A DNA stretch of 64,000 nt from Saprospiraceae bacterium (GCA_016715245.1 JADKAS010000002.1:186001-250000); one strand, 5' to 3'. Counted from the first letter of the stretch, positions 20,380 to 31,498 are shown. Numbers and translations are program-made. The notes: a model not told the origin generated them from the letters alone.

Positions 20380-20440
20380 TTTTTCTTTACCTAATAATAA
20401 AAAGAGGCAGGAATATTTTTCTGCCTCTTTTTTTATTTAC
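20336..20440 (+). repeat. Direct repeat, copy 1: rplY tail plus terminator
   Basis: These 105 bases recur at 30600-30704 in the same orientation with one substitution (A at 20393, T in the other copy). This copy is the genuine rplY end, since it continues upstream into the gene. Confidence 0.9.
20398..20434 (+). terminator. Rho-independent terminator of rplY
   Basis: Stem AGAGGCAG/CTGCCTCT with an A/T-rich 10-base loop, followed by a run of seven or more T. It lies 20 bp after the rplY stop codon. Confidence 0.9.
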
Positions 20441-20651
20441 TGTCTGATATCTAATCCAATTATTTTTATTGAATGCAAAGGTTTGTTACTTTTTCTTTTA
20501 TGTTGTTTCAACTCATGAAGAAAAATGCGAGATTATTTTTAAAAAATTTAATCGATAATTGATTCTGCTTTCATTTTTTAGTACTTAATGCCTCTAAAGT
20601 CAAGTTTTGTTAAGTTTGCAATGAGATTTTAATGTTTTTAATTTGAACACA

Positions 20652-21565
20652 CTACTTTCTCTTATATCTGTATAAAACAGGAGACACCCCTATAACTGAT
20701 TTTTCACTTAACGTAAAATAGGATTTACCATCTTTCGAAAAACAAATCGCTTCTCCCTGAGGTTCACGAATGTAGGGTAATGTAACTGACATTTTTGTAA
20801 AGCGTCGGTGATGGTTTCATTCTGATTTCTTTTGAAATAATACACAGATTCGTAGTTTTTAATCAGGATTTCCTTTCCATCTTGGGATATGTCCCCTGCC
20901 ACGATTTGTGTAAAAGGTAAGGTAGCAGTTTTTTCGGCTATGATAGTATCAATAATCGGGTAAGGGAAGGAGACCCGGTATATAAATATCTCAGGATCGC
21001 GCTTGCTGAGTATAAACAGGTCATGTGTGACAGGATCTATCATCAAAGTTTCAGCATCTCTCTGCTCGTCAGGATATTTGATGGTCCACTTTTTTGATAC
21101 GGACAAAATAGTATCTCTCATGGGTATCTCGTCTGGTTCGAAGACTTGATATAGAGTTACAAATTTGAATTTTGCATCATTGTCTCCAATATCTGCAATC
21201 ATTACATAGGGTTTATGAGTATAGGGATCAACACCTGAGGCTATATCTTCCCAATCCCTGTTTGTCGCGTTGTTGATACTGATTTCTGAAATATGTTTTC
21301 CATTGTCATCCATTAAAAACAACTTTGCTTCGTCCCCTGAATCATTATGTGTCCACAAATGCCCGGGAAATGAAAGAGAAGCTGTGATACCGGAAGCTTC
21401 GTTTATGGATTTGTGTTCAATTAAACCGGCTATTAGCCTTTCTGAAAATGGAATGGAATCTATGATGGTAGTTTCAGGTTCTTCTGTTGAAAAGTTTTGT
21501 TTTGACCATGATGGTGAACCCAACAAGAGCATTAAAACCATTGACAAAATAAATATTCGTACCAT
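20652..21565 (-). CDS. Secreted beta-propeller-like protein (SdiA-regulated-like), frameshifted
   Basis: The first frame (21565 down to about 20790) encodes a signal peptide (V-R-I-F-I-L-S-M-V-L-M-L-L-L-G, cleaved near W-S-K-Q) and then a propeller-like fold with the phrases H-N-D-S-G-D-E, N-R-D-W-E-D-I-A and A-D-I-G-D-N-D. Similarity then moves to another frame, which reads L-P-Y-I-R-E-P-Q-G-E-A-I-C-F-S and ends at a TAG at 20652, giving about 303 residues. The break lies in a region of short A and T runs and is likely a sequencing error. The family is common in Bacteroidota and has no proven function; the D-S-G and GEA motifs suggest a phytase- or SdiA-regulated-like propeller. Confidence 0.6.
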
Positions 21566-21802
21566 TTTATTGTGGATATATAAATTAGAGGAGCAAATTT
21601 AGAAATATTTCAGGCATAAAGTTTCTGGTAACTGTTGGATTTTAAAATAATGTATCGATACTTTTAAGTTTTTCGGGCAAAGTTGTATCTGAAATCTATT
21701 TAGTCTCAATTTTAACCTCAACCTAAATTATTGTTGGATTTATAAAAACTGAGCTATCACTGTCGTAATGGGTGGACAATATTGTCTCCCGAACATCTAG
21801 CT

Positions 21803-21839
21803 AAAAAAAATGTCCGTCAACCTTTGCTAACGGACATTT
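21803..21839 (-). terminator. Terminator of the TonB receptor gene
   Basis: On the minus strand the stem AAATGTCCGT/ACGGACATTT is followed by a run of T. It lies 24 bp downstream of the receptor stop codon at 21864. Confidence 0.8.
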
Positions 21840-21863
21840 GATGTATTCTAATAAATGATAACA

Positions 21864-24664
21864 TTATTTGCCGAAAAAGTCAAATTTTACACCAAGATTG
21901 ATTCTGGCATTATAAAATTCTTCCTGATAGGTTCTTTCGGAAACTCCCTGATAATATCTCAAAGGTTGGTTGGTCAGGTTATTAGCTTCAAAATAAACTC
22001 TCCACTTAGGTGTAAAGGCATAAGATGCATTGACATCCACAAAGGTTTGTTTGTCATAAAATATGTCATTGAATGCAGATCCTCCAACTTCGTCAATATA
22101 ATCACTTGCAAAGTTCAAAGATGTTCTTACTACCAGCTTTTTATTTTCATAAGACAAAGATGCGTTGATCATATTTTTAGCCGTACCGGTAAGTCTGAGA
22201 TTTTCTTCTTCTCTTTCCTGAATACCTGTTGTACTCGATTCTGTGAAAGTATAATTAAGATAAACACCCAATCCTTTTAAGGCTCCAGGAAGGAAGTCCA
22301 ATTGTCTTTGAATAGCAACTTCAAATCCATATACTTCTGCTGTACCTCCGTTTTCAGGTCTTGTGTAAGACACGAGTTGGCCAAATTGAGGATCTGTGAA
22401 ATTAAGATCAGTTCTGGAATAAATAAAATTGTCAATATTTTTATAAAATCCTCCACCTGAAATTACACCGATGGATTTAAAATAATTTTCATACATCAGG
22501 TCAAAATTCATTGACGTTGTTGCTTCCAATTCCGGATTTCCTCTTTCCAAAGTCATATTGTCTGGGCTGAAAGTAGCATAAGGTACGAGATCAAAATAAT
22601 TTGGTCGTGCCAATGTATTGGTCCAGGCAAAACGTAGTATTGAATTGTCCGAAAAATTATATTTCAAATGGGCTCCCGGCAAAACATTCAGGTATGATTT
22701 ATTAACAGCAGGAGTAGGGACTACTTCCTCATTATCTTCGTCAAACTCGAATCCACTGTAATCAATACTTGTGTTTTCAACCCTGGCTCCAACAATTGCC
22801 ATTAACTTACTGGTAAATTTATAATCTGCCATTACATATCCCGCAGTAATATTTTCAGTTGCAGTATAATTTGTGGTGATGTATTCAGCAATTGCATCTT
22901 CTTTTTCAAAGAGAGTAGTGTCGTAAAGGTTCAGTCCACCAAGATACTCTTTAGTAATAAATCTTCCGGGCACATATTGATCTCCGTTCAGAAATTCCCT
23001 TTCATCCTGTTTTGAAATGGGAAGACTTCCAAGGTTATTTCCTCCGGTAGTCAGATCGTTGATGGGTTCATAGATATCATATGAATTGACCCGTTCCTTT
23101 TCTTTTCCCCTGTATCTTCCTCCAAAATATATTTTACCTTTATTGTTGGCAAATGGATAATCAAAATCCAATCTTCCGTTGATATCCGTTTCATTGGTAT
23201 TGTTGTTGGACTCATATATTTCATTCAATCCCAACGTAAGTTCATCATCAATATTTTTCAGATTGACAACATATTTTGAAGGATCTTTAGTATTGACAAT
23301 TACAGTTTTGTTACTTCTGTGGGTGATGTACCTTTCGTTCGGTCTGTCTTCCGAGGCAGAAGCATAGGTGCCTGTCCAGTTCATCTTTAATTTACCGAAA
23401 AGGTGTTCTCCGCCCAATGTATAGTTGGACACTCTCTGATCTTCCAGTCGGGTACCTTTGTTTCTGTCATTGTCAATACCTCCTTTAGTCTGTATTGCTA
23501 CCCGTCCTGTCAATTCCAGAACACCATCGGATATTTTGGTAAAATCACCCGGTTCAATAGGTCTGTTCATTCTGTCTACTCTGAAACGATATCTGTTTTC
23601 CCAGTCATCTCTCCAGTTGTACAAGGAGTTAAAAAACAATGAATGCCCTTTACCCAAAGAATAATCCAATGAAAGTGACGCACTTCTTCTTACCCTTTGA
23701 ACATCGTATTTTCTAAGATCGTAATTGCTCAATACAACAGGATAATCAGGATTATCTGTTTCCGTCCATACTCCTTCAAAGTTGTCAGAACCAAAATTAT
23801 GGTTATTATAAGATGCAGAAAGAACTACTCCCAGTTTTTTATTTAAAAATCTGTTTCCAACGACAAGAGAACCATTCCAGATAGGTTTGTTTGACAATAA
23901 ATTCAAACCACTGCCAAGGTCCCTGAAAGCCTCAATCCATCTGTCGCTTTTCTGGTGACGAGATTAACAGATCCACCTATGGCGTCTGCATCCATATTTG
24001 GAAGAACCGCTTTATTGACTTCAATAGCTTGTACCATATCTGCAGGAATGAGGTCCATCTGAACATTTCGGTTGTCTCCTTCTGCTGAAGGAACCCTTTC
24101 GCCATTGATCATTACTGAGTTAAGTTGTGGTGCCATTCCTCTGATGATGATGTTTCTGGCTTCACCCTGGTCGTTTTGCATGGTGATACCAGGAATTCTT
24201 TTAACTGCATCTCCGATATTGGCATCGGGAAATTTTCCGATCTGGTCTGCTGCTACAATATTGGTAATGTTGGCATTGTTTTTTTGTTGGTTGAGTGCTT
24301 TTGCCTGACCTCTTAGTCTGTCTCCCAAAATTAGCACTTCATCTCCTAAAACGGATTCTTCAATCAGAGAAATATTTTGTGTCGTTATTTTTCCTGATTC
24401 CACCGTCACATCAAAATTAAGAGTTTTGTAACCAATATAAGATATTTCCAATGTGTAGTTGCCGACAGGAATTCCTGTCATCTGATATTTTCCACCATTG
24501 TCTGTGAAGGTTGTCTGTGGGGGAGTTGTATTAATCATAATTCCTGCCCCGGGCATGACAAGCCCTAAGTCATCAATGACTTTTCCCTGAATAGATCCTG
24601 TTTGAGCAGACACCATAACGCTGGAAAAAATCATGCATAAAAAGAAGTGTAAAAGTTTTGACAT
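21864..24664 (-). CDS. TonB-dependent outer-membrane receptor, frameshifted
   Basis: The two frames 24664-23903 and 23906-21864 make one receptor of about 933 residues. In order: signal peptide (1-20), a carboxypeptidase-like beta-sandwich (about 21-105), the plug domain (I-G-K-F-P-D-A-N-I-G-D-A-V-K-R-I-P-G-I, I-R-G-M-A-P-Q, D-A-D-A-I-G-G-S-V-N-L), then the 22-strand barrel ending in the aromatic strand L-G-V-K-F-D-F-F-G-K. The frame breaks at about 23925 next to GGGACC; one more C restores G-T-L-G-S-G-L-N-L-L. It faces away from the phytase and phosphatase genes, so import of phytate or a similar phosphorylated compound is a reasonable guess; SusD is absent. Confidence 0.85.
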
Positions 24665-24996
24665 AAATTTGTTTTTAATGATTTAATCCGCAAGAATACT
24701 TTATCAATATAAATTAATTGTTAAAATAATATTACGAAAACCTTCGTCTATGTAAATAAATATGTATCCTTTTCCATTTTTTTACCTTAAAGGGTAAAAT
24801 AAATTTTCGGTTTTTAAGTTTAGGTCAATGTGAAAATTATTTTTTAATGAATCTTTATTCTGAATATCAATGGAATGGAAATGTGTCCTGAAAGAAATCA
24901 CAAATACATTTTGAATTAATATTAAATTAATATGCTGATTTGATACATATACTGAAAACTTGATGAATTTTGCCCTTTCAAATAAATATTTATATT
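24665..24996 (+). other. Divergent intergenic region of the phytase locus
   Basis: This 332-bp A/T-rich stretch separates the divergent receptor and phytase genes. It should hold promoters for both. A weak TGAATTTTG near 24962 could be the phytase -7 box. No coding potential or long repeat is seen; in particular no convincing Pho-box-like direct repeats could be recognised by eye. Confidence 0.4.
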
Positions 24997-26073
24997 ATGT
25001 TGGCAAAAATAATGGTATCTGCTCTGCTTTGTTGTAGTTTGTTCATGTCCTGCACTGTTCAGAAAATTTCAAAATTTGCCATAAAACCGGTCATAACCAC
25101 AGAAAGAGTAGCCACAGACAGTGACGATCCAGCCATCTGGGTTCACCCTACAGACCCTTCCAAAAGTCTGATCATCGGCACTGACAAAGGTGGAGATACC
25201 GGCGAAGGGGGACTTTATGTTTTTGACCTTTCGGGAAAAATAGACAGAAAAAAAACTGTTGTTCTCAGCAGACCCAATAATGTGGATATTGCTTATGGTT
25301 TGATGGTAAACGGAAGAAAAACAGATATTGCTGTTGCTGCGGAAAGAAACACAAATTCTATACGGGTTTTTTCCCTTCCGGAAATGAAATCCCTGGATGG
25401 CGGAGGTATTCCTGTTTTTGCCGACAGTCCGCAAAAATCACCTATGGGCGTAGCATTATTCACACACAAATCCGGCGACATTTATGCCATTGTCGGGCGG
25501 AAAACAGGACCGGTGACGGGATATTTGTACCAATACAAACTGACCGTCGATGACAATGGTCAGGTCTCGGGAAGTTTGGTAAGGAAATTCGGACAGTTCA
25601 GCGGCAAAAAAGAAATCGAAGCCATTGTCGTGGATAATGAATTGGGATATGTGTATTGTTCCGATGAAGGAGTTGGTGTGCGCAAATATTATGCACATCC
25701 CGATAGCAGTGATATTGAGTTGGCTTTGTTTGCGACCAAGGGTGTTCGTCAGGATCATGAGGGTCTTTCCATTTATAAAGCCAATGAAGGAACTGGATAT
25801 ATTTTATTGTCTGACCAGCAGGCTAATGCATTTCAAATTTTTCCAAGACAAGGTACAGTGGATAATCCGCATGATCACCCTTTGATCAAAAAAATATTCA
25901 CTTCTACCATGGAAAGTGATGGAAGTGATATTTCCAATGTTTCTTTTAACACTACCTTTAACAATGGTCTTTTTGTGGCTATGAGCACTGACGGAACTTT
26001 TCAGTTTTATCGTTGGGAAGATCTCGCTGGAAATGATTTGTTTTTAGCACCCGGTGGCATCAAAAAGAATTAA
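24997..26073 (+). CDS. Phytase-like beta-propeller lipoprotein
   Basis: The protein has 358 residues from the ATG at 24997. An upstream in-frame TTG at 24970 gives a poorer signal; from 24997 the text reads as a lipoprotein signal with lipobox L-F-M-S-C. The mature part contains D-D-P-A-I-W-V-H-P, G-T-D-K-G-G, and the D-x-E-G-L motif, all typical of beta-propeller (BPP) 3-phytases, which need Ca2+ and release phosphate from phytate. It is anchored in the cell envelope. It is divergent from the TonB receptor and followed 27 bp later by a PhoD-like phosphatase. Confidence 0.85.
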   Translation: MLAKIMVSALLCCSLFMSCTVQKISKFAIKPVITTERVATDSDDPAIWVHPTDPSKSLIIGTDKGGDTGEGGLYVFDLSGKIDRKKTVVLSRPNNVDIAYGLMVNGRKTDIAVAAERNTNSIRVFSLPEMKSLDGGGIPVFADSPQKSPMGVALFTHKSGDIYAIVGRKTGPVTGYLYQYKLTVDDNGQVSGSLVRKFGQFSGKKEIEAIVVDNELGYVYCSDEGVGVRKYYAHPDSSDIELALFATKGVRQDHEGLSIYKANEGTGYILLSDQQANAFQIFPRQGTVDNPHDHPLIKKIFTSTMESDGSDISNVSFNTTFNNGLFVAMSTDGTFQFYRWEDLAGNDLFLAPGGIKKN

Positions 26074-26100
26074 TAAATCTCAGTAGTGAATCATTTTATT

Positions 26101-27436
26101 ATGAAGCAGTTTTTTTTTATTTTGTGGTTTATTTTGTTTTTCCTGTTCGACACATAAGGTCGTTCAGCAAAACTTCAGTAAAAACCTGATACATCACGTG
26201 CTTGTAGGGGCTGTCAGCACAGAAAGGGTGACTATGTGCGTTCAGACTATTGCAGATACCAGAGTTTTGATTAAAATAAAAGAATTTGCCACCGATAACA
26301 TAATTTTTGAAAAGACCATTACCACTGAAGCAACGCAAAAAAATATTGTAAAAGTACTTATCAGCGGATTGCGATCGAATACCAAATATACATATACCCT
26401 ATCTGGAAATAACACAGAAGTTTGGACAGAAGGCCGGTTTATTACTTTTTCCGACAAAGCCGCTTCTTATAAAGTTGTGTTCGGCAGCTGTCAGGAGACA
26501 GGTTCTGAAAGTGTCATTTATTCGCAGATAATGAAAGAAAGCCCCTTGTTTTATCTTCAGTTAGGTGACCTGCATTACGAAAACATTGATGATCGTTGCC
26601 AAATCCGTTTTGATAGTGCTTATCACAAAGTGTTTTCTTCCAAAGCACAGGCGGCTTTGTACCGCAATATTCCATTGGTCTATATGTGGGATGACCATGA
26701 TTTTGGTCCCAACAATTCTGATGCCAGTAATCCTTGCAGAACTACCGCTATCCAACAGTATAAAAACTATTTTCCGCATTACCCTATGGCTTTTGACGGA
26801 GAGACTCAACCTATCAGTCAGACTTTTGATGTTGGAAGGATAACTTATGTGATGGCGGATATGCGATCTCAAAAAATTCCTCCCTCATATGATGGTTGTG
26901 TACGATTGACCCAAGGCTCCAACTTTGGAAATGAAACTCATCTAACCTGGTTTTTCAATACCCTTCTTGCCGCCAAAAAAAAGGGCCATGTGGTCTTTTG
27001 GGTCAACTCTTATCCCTGGATTAATGCACCCGGAGGTCCAAACTACAAATGCAATGAAAAAGACAATTGGGGTGGGTATCCCGAAGAAAGAACACGTATT
27101 GCCGATTTTATCAAAGCGAATAATATTCCGGTATGTATCCTCAGTGGTGATGCCCATATGGTAGCTATGGACGACGGAAGCCATAGTGATTATGCCACAG
27201 GGGGCGGAGCGCCTATACGCGTTTTTCATGCAGCAGCTATTGACAGACCGGGTTCTTACAAAGGTGGACCCTATTCACAGGGATATAGCTGGGAGGAAGG
27301 ACAGTTTGGAGTGATAGAGGTAAAGATGAGCATAGACGACATATGTTTTGTATGGTATGCTGTAAATGCGAATGGAAAACCTGTCGTCAATCAGGAAGGG
27401 AAGGAAATCAGATTGGAATTTTGCATGACTCCTTGA
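26101..27436 (+). CDS. PhoD-like alkaline phosphatase lipoprotein, frameshifted near the N-terminus
   Basis: The ATG at 26101 opens a hydrophobic signal, but the frame stops after 18 codons. In a shifted frame the text goes on as C-S-T-H-K-V-V-Q-Q, a natural lipoprotein Cys, and continues to 27436. Joined, the protein has about 445 residues. An N-terminal fibronectin-like domain (to about 120) precedes the metallophosphatase core with Q-L-G-D-L-H-Y, W-D-D-H-D-F-G-P-N-N, and L-S-G-D-A-H. These are metal-binding blocks of PhoD-family phosphatases. It follows the phytase by 27 bp, so the two probably act in sequence on phosphate esters. The break at about 26147 sits in T/C runs and is likely a base-calling error. 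Confidence 0.8.
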
Positions 27437-27786
27437 GTTCCTATATGATACCAACAGGTCAGGTGTAAATACTTTATGTTTTGACGCATTCTTCACCAGG
27501 TTGTCTGATTTCTAAAATTGGCCAATATAATTTAGGCGTTTTATATATAAGAGACATTTATTTTCTTCTCAATCAGATTTTGTATTACGAAAAAATATTT
27601 TTTTCCTTCATCTTAACAAATGCCGCAATTCAATTAATTTTGGTGTCAAAAAATTATTTATTATAGGTGGTATACATCCTAATAGTTCTTTGATTTTTTC
27701 TAAGACACAAAGAAAAAAGACTTCTTCAAGTCAGAATCATAAAGATTGGTATTTATCAAAAATTGTTGTCTTAATTATTTCTGAAA

Positions 27787-28521
27787 TTAGGAAATTTTCT
27801 TTTCCTCTTGAGACTTCATATAAGGAAGGTAAACCATAAAGCATAAAAAAAGCAAAATGACTTCACAAACAAAAATATAAACAGGCCAAGGCCCAAAGTA
27901 ATCCAATATTGAATATGTTGGTGGTTTTTTTACTAAATACACATAATTGGCACCAATAAGGATATTTATCAAATAAACTAAAAGCACATATATTTGAATA
28001 AAAAGAAAGGAACGCCACAAGTCCATTAAATTAAGCTGAAATTTCCAAATAATGGCGACGTAAAGAATATAGATGATTAATCCACCGTGAACAACCCAAT
28101 ATTTAATAAAAATAAAGTTAGGAAAACCATCAAATAAATGTGGGGTGAATACTGCCTGAGTAGTTCCGGCCATAATGTAAAAATAAAGATAAGGAAATAT
28201 CCGACTATTAGGATTCCACATGAGAAAAGGGACCAACAAGCCAATGATATTACAAATATCAAGAGGAAGGTCTGTTTTGTAATTGAATTTGCCCAGATAA
28301 AAAAGGATAAAAACATATAGAATTACCCAGACAAAAATACATATGGCCATAATGCGACTAATCAACAACTGTTGATTTGGATTGAAATATCGTTTAGTGA
28401 CGATGGGCAAACCGATGGAAAGACAAATTATAAGTATGATGACAGTGTTATGTTGAACACCATATAAAATAAAATCAGTATTAAAGTCGAAAAAAGGGGA
28501 AATATTATTGCTCAAAATCAA
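27787..28521 (-). CDS. TIGR02206/YwaF-type membrane protein
   Basis: The protein has 244 residues with six or seven predicted membrane segments. The phrases L-P-L-D-I-C-N-I, and G-A-N-Y-V-Y-L-x-K-K-P-x-x-x-S-I-L-D-Y-F-G-P-W-P close to the C-terminus, are those of the YwaF (TIGR02206) family. Its function is unknown. It stands alone, convergent to the phosphatase gene. Confidence 0.8.
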   Translation of the reverse strand: MILSNNISPFFDFNTDFILYGVQHNTVIILIICLSIGLPIVTKRYFNPNQQLLISRIMAICIFVWVILYVFILFYLGKFNYKTDLPLDICNIIGLLVPFLMWNPNSRIFPYLYFYIMAGTTQAVFTPHLFDGFPNFIFIKYWVVHGGLIIYILYVAIIWKFQLNLMDLWRSFLFIQIYVLLVYLINILIGANYVYLVKKPPTYSILDYFGPWPVYIFVCEVILLFLCFMVYLPYMKSQEEKKIS

Positions 28522-28877
28522 TGATTTTAAAATTGCATTTAAAGTTCAAATTTATTTGTTCTCTGTTTTATTTCTTTAGCATGAAAAATTATTTTCAGTG
28601 CTTAAAGAAGATAAAGAGCAGATAACGGTCAAGAATAATAATTCATTAGCGGTTGTCATGGTGATTACCTGTTACTGCCACAAAATCACCTGAAAGTAAT
28701 TTTTTTTTTGCAGCAAAAAAGTCAAAGCGTTTAATAAAGCCCCTTCTGTTGACTATACCGATGCCTCAAAAAAGAGATTGACAAAATCAGTTGGTAAAAT
28801 GCTATCTTTTGGGAAATCATTTCTTTGAAGGCGATAATATTTGTTTGTATATACACACTAACTGTATAATGTTTTTA
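28522..28877 (+). other. Gap between the YwaF-type gene and phoH
   Basis: No intact gene is seen in these 356 bases. A plus-strand frame near 28712-28828 reads K-K-V-K-A-F-N-K-A-P-S-V-D-Y-T-D-A-S-K-K-R and ends in TGA but has no start; it could be the relic of a small gene, but nothing supports a family. Confidence 0.3.
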
Positions 28878-30197
28878 TCAGAGTAATTTATTAGCCATGT
28901 CTGACAACGCCGATCTTTCACCTTTTTCAAGCCTTATATGTGCAAAGAGCGTTTGTCCTTTTAATCTATCTATAATATAACTCAGGCCGTTACTCTTTTC
29001 ATCAAGATAGGGTGAATCAATTTGATGAACGTCACCAGTGAATACAATTTTTGTCCCTTCTCCTGCTCTGGTAATGATGGTTTTGATTTCGTGAGGTGTT
29101 AGATTTTGTGCCTCATCTATGATAAAAAACACATTTGCCAGTGATCTTCCCCGAATGAAAGTCAGCGCATTAACTTCTATTTTTTTGTCTTTTTGCATTT
29201 GGTCGATGGAAACACTTTTCCTGCTCGTGTCTTTGTGTATTGACTTTATAAATTTCAGATTGTCCCAAAGCGGCATCATATATGGCGCTATTTTATCATC
29301 AGCATCACCAGGTAAAAAACCTATATCTCTGTTGCTAAGCGGGACTATTGGTCTGCTGAGTATAATCTGATCATACTTTTTGTTCTGTTCAAGTGCTGCT
29401 GCCAATGCAAGCAGTGTCTTACCTGTCCCTGCAACACCTTGTAGTGCTACAAGCTTAATATCGTCATTCATGAGTGCATCAAAAGCAAATATCTGTTCTG
29501 TATTTTTTGGGTTAATGCCAAACGCATACTTACTATTGACCATATTCAATGTGTTACTATCCTTATCATAGCGAACATTGACGGAGGAAGTACAATTATT
29601 TAATGTATAATATCCGTTTGCAATTTTGTGTTGACCAAGAATGTTATTTTCTTTGATAGATGATTTTTGACTTACTTCACTAATTATGCCGGCATCTAAA
29701 TTACTAAGTTCTATCTGACCTTCTGAAATATTACTGATATCTTTGACAAGACCTGTCAGATAATCCTGCGTATCTATTCCTAATGCTTTACCTTTCACTC
29801 TGAGGTTAATATCTTTTGTAACCAGAATTACCTTTTCTTTTTTATTACTTTTCCTGAGGCTGAGTACCGCATTCAGAATTTTGTGATCATTTTTACCATA
29901 ACCGAATACTTTTTCTGCATCTATTTCCTTGTCGCAAAGGTATTCATTAAATATTTTTAATTTGCCCAACCCATTTCCCAAAGGAATCCACATGTCCGGT
30001 TTATTTAACTCAGAAATTTTGTCCAAAAACCGGATTACTTCCCTGGCACAGAAATTTTTTGCATCATTTCCGATTTTGAAATTGTCTAATTCTTCCAATA
30101 CGGTTATCGGAATTACTATATTATTTTCCTTAAAACTTGTGATGCAGTCGTAATCAAAAAGTAACACAGACGTGTCAAGTACAAATGTTTTAGCCAT
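28878..30197 (-). CDS. phoH: PhoH family protein (PIN domain plus PhoH ATPase)
   Basis: The protein has 439 residues. The N-terminal PIN domain (about 1-130) begins K-T-F-V-L-D-T-S-V-L and has further acidic residues; the C-terminal PhoH domain has Walker A G-V-A-G-T-G-K-T (about 255), Walker B with I-I-D-E-A-Q-N, and T-G-D. PIN-PhoH proteins (PhoH2/YlaK type) are RNA helicase-nucleases in characterised species. Despite the name, a link to phosphate is not shown by the sequence, although it lies near the phytase locus. Confidence 0.93.
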   Translation of the reverse strand: MAKTFVLDTSVLLFDYDCITSFKENNIVIPITVLEELDNFKIGNDAKNFCAREVIRFLDKISELNKPDMWIPLGNGLGKLKIFNEYLCDKEIDAEKVFGYGKNDHKILNAVLSLRKSNKKEKVILVTKDINLRVKGKALGIDTQDYLTGLVKDISNISEGQIELSNLDAGIISEVSQKSSIKENNILGQHKIANGYYTLNNCTSSVNVRYDKDSNTLNMVNSKYAFGINPKNTEQIFAFDALMNDDIKLVALQGVAGTGKTLLALAAALEQNKKYDQIILSRPIVPLSNRDIGFLPGDADDKIAPYMMPLWDNLKFIKSIHKDTSRKSVSIDQMQKDKKIEVNALTFIRGRSLANVFFIIDEAQNLTPHEIKTIITRAGEGTKIVFTGDVHQIDSPYLDEKSNGLSYIIDRLKGQTLFAHIRLEKGERSALSDMANKLL

Positions 30198-30599
30198 TTT
30201 TTACATTTTTAAGGTTAACAACTCCACAAATATAAGTACAACACTATCATATTAAAGAATTTTTTAATATTAAATAATTATTAATACTATACCCTGTTGT
30301 TTTTTATCAGACCATCGTTTTATGGTATAATTACAGATAATCATATTCTATAACCTAAAACTAAATGTATAAAATTAACTTAACGCTGGTGGCGTCAATA
30401 TGGATAGGGAGGTGTTGATTATGTGTTGCTAAAGGAATTTAAGGTAGATTCTGAATACCACAAACAGGCGGTACGTCCAAGACGCTTGAGAGCATCTGTA
30501 CTTAAAATACCTCATCCATTTTCCTGGCTGTCTAATTCATACGTAATCGCAGCGGCTTTTCCTTCAATAACATATTTGTATTCAAAAATTGTAAGGCAA
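30198..30599 (+). other. Gap left of the second rplY-tail copy
   Basis: These 402 bases contain the phoH promoter region and then about 240 bases (from 30360) of different, more mixed composition. A frame at 30423 runs into the repeat and has no recognisable content. No transposase or integrase trace was found on either strand. Confidence 0.35.
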
Positions 30600-30704
30600 C
30601 TGCCGCTGCAGAAGCAAAATTAGATCAAAAAAAGAAAAAATAATTTTTCTTTACCTTATAATAAAAAGAGGCAGGAATATTTTTCTGCCTCTTTTTTTAT
30701 TTAC
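30600..30704 (+). repeat. Direct repeat, copy 2: orphan rplY tail plus terminator
   Basis: These 105 bases match 20336-20440 at 104 positions, including the last codons of rplY, its stop codon and the full terminator hairpin with U-run. Left of it there is no rplY coding sequence, so it is an orphan 3' end. See the finding on the possible 10-kb island. Confidence 0.9.
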
Positions 30705-30875
30705 ATAAAATTGAATTGCACTATCAGGGACACATTCAATTTAAAGGGAGAAGTGTCAATTTGCTGTAAAAAAGAAATGACATAAACAAGAAATAATTAA
30801 AACCCTTTTGACTTTTGCAGATTGACTTTTGGGTTTGATGTAAGGTTTTTTTATTGTGCTTAATGTTGGTGATAG

Positions 30876-31433
30876 TTATTTTTCAATTCCTGAATACTTT
30901 TTATAAATGGCTCGGTAACCAAATAGGCGACCAATAGGAGCAATAATATTCATTAATACTTTTTGCACTCCAACAGGCATGTCAGCAAGATATGTTTTGC
31001 TTTCAAAGTATTTAAGTGAAACTAATTCTTGAACTAAACCAAAATTTCCATTTTTACTTTTTCCGTCAGCTTCCAATCCCACTAAGTTTTCAACCAAATA
31101 GTCAAAATCTAATGCAGGTGTAACGGAAAGAATATAAGTTACGGAATTATCATCATTATTGTAATGATTATGAGGAATGTTTTTAGGCAATGTTATTTTT
31201 TCTCCTGCTGATAGTTTATGTGTTTTTCCTGCGAACAGAATAGTTAGTTGTCCCGAAATAACTTCAAAGGTCTCGTCTTGCAAAACGTGAATATGGTTTG
31301 GAACATCTTGTCCTTTGCTATTAACAATGGCTTTTATCGTTACCCGTTCTCCGTTAGTATCCTTAGCAGTTTCTAAAAACTCAACAGAATCACCATTTGT
31401 CGGATTGATTATTGTTTGTCCTTTTGTGGGCAT
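30876..31433 (-). CDS. Cupin domain protein
   Basis: The protein has 185 residues. The cupin barrel covers about 15-110: the first motif reads P-N-H-I-H-V-L-Q-D-E-T-F-E-V-I-S-G, with the His-x-His and Glu metal ligands, and the second reads P-K-N-I-P-H-N-H-Y-N. The C-terminal third is a helical tail seen in Bacteroidota cupins. The reaction is unknown. It follows the leader at 31499 as the first gene of a cassette-like unit, but no attC-like palindrome was found at its 3' side. Confidence 0.8.
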   Translation of the reverse strand: MPTKGQTIINPTNGDSVEFLETAKDTNGERVTIKAIVNSKGQDVPNHIHVLQDETFEVISGQLTILFAGKTHKLSAGEKITLPKNIPHNHYNNDDNSVTYILSVTPALDFDYLVENLVGLEADGKSKNGNFGLVQELVSLKYFESKTYLADMPVGVQKVLMNIIAPIGRLFGYRAIYKKYSGIEK

Positions 31434-31498
31434 GTTAATCTTTTTTTGTTTATTTATTTTATCACTTGTTATTGGCTTTCCACTTTATAATTATCACG

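Noticed and set aside
21855..22280. A 141-codon plus-strand frame within the TonB receptor gene
   Set aside because: It lies antisense to the receptor's barrel part and has no recognisable content.
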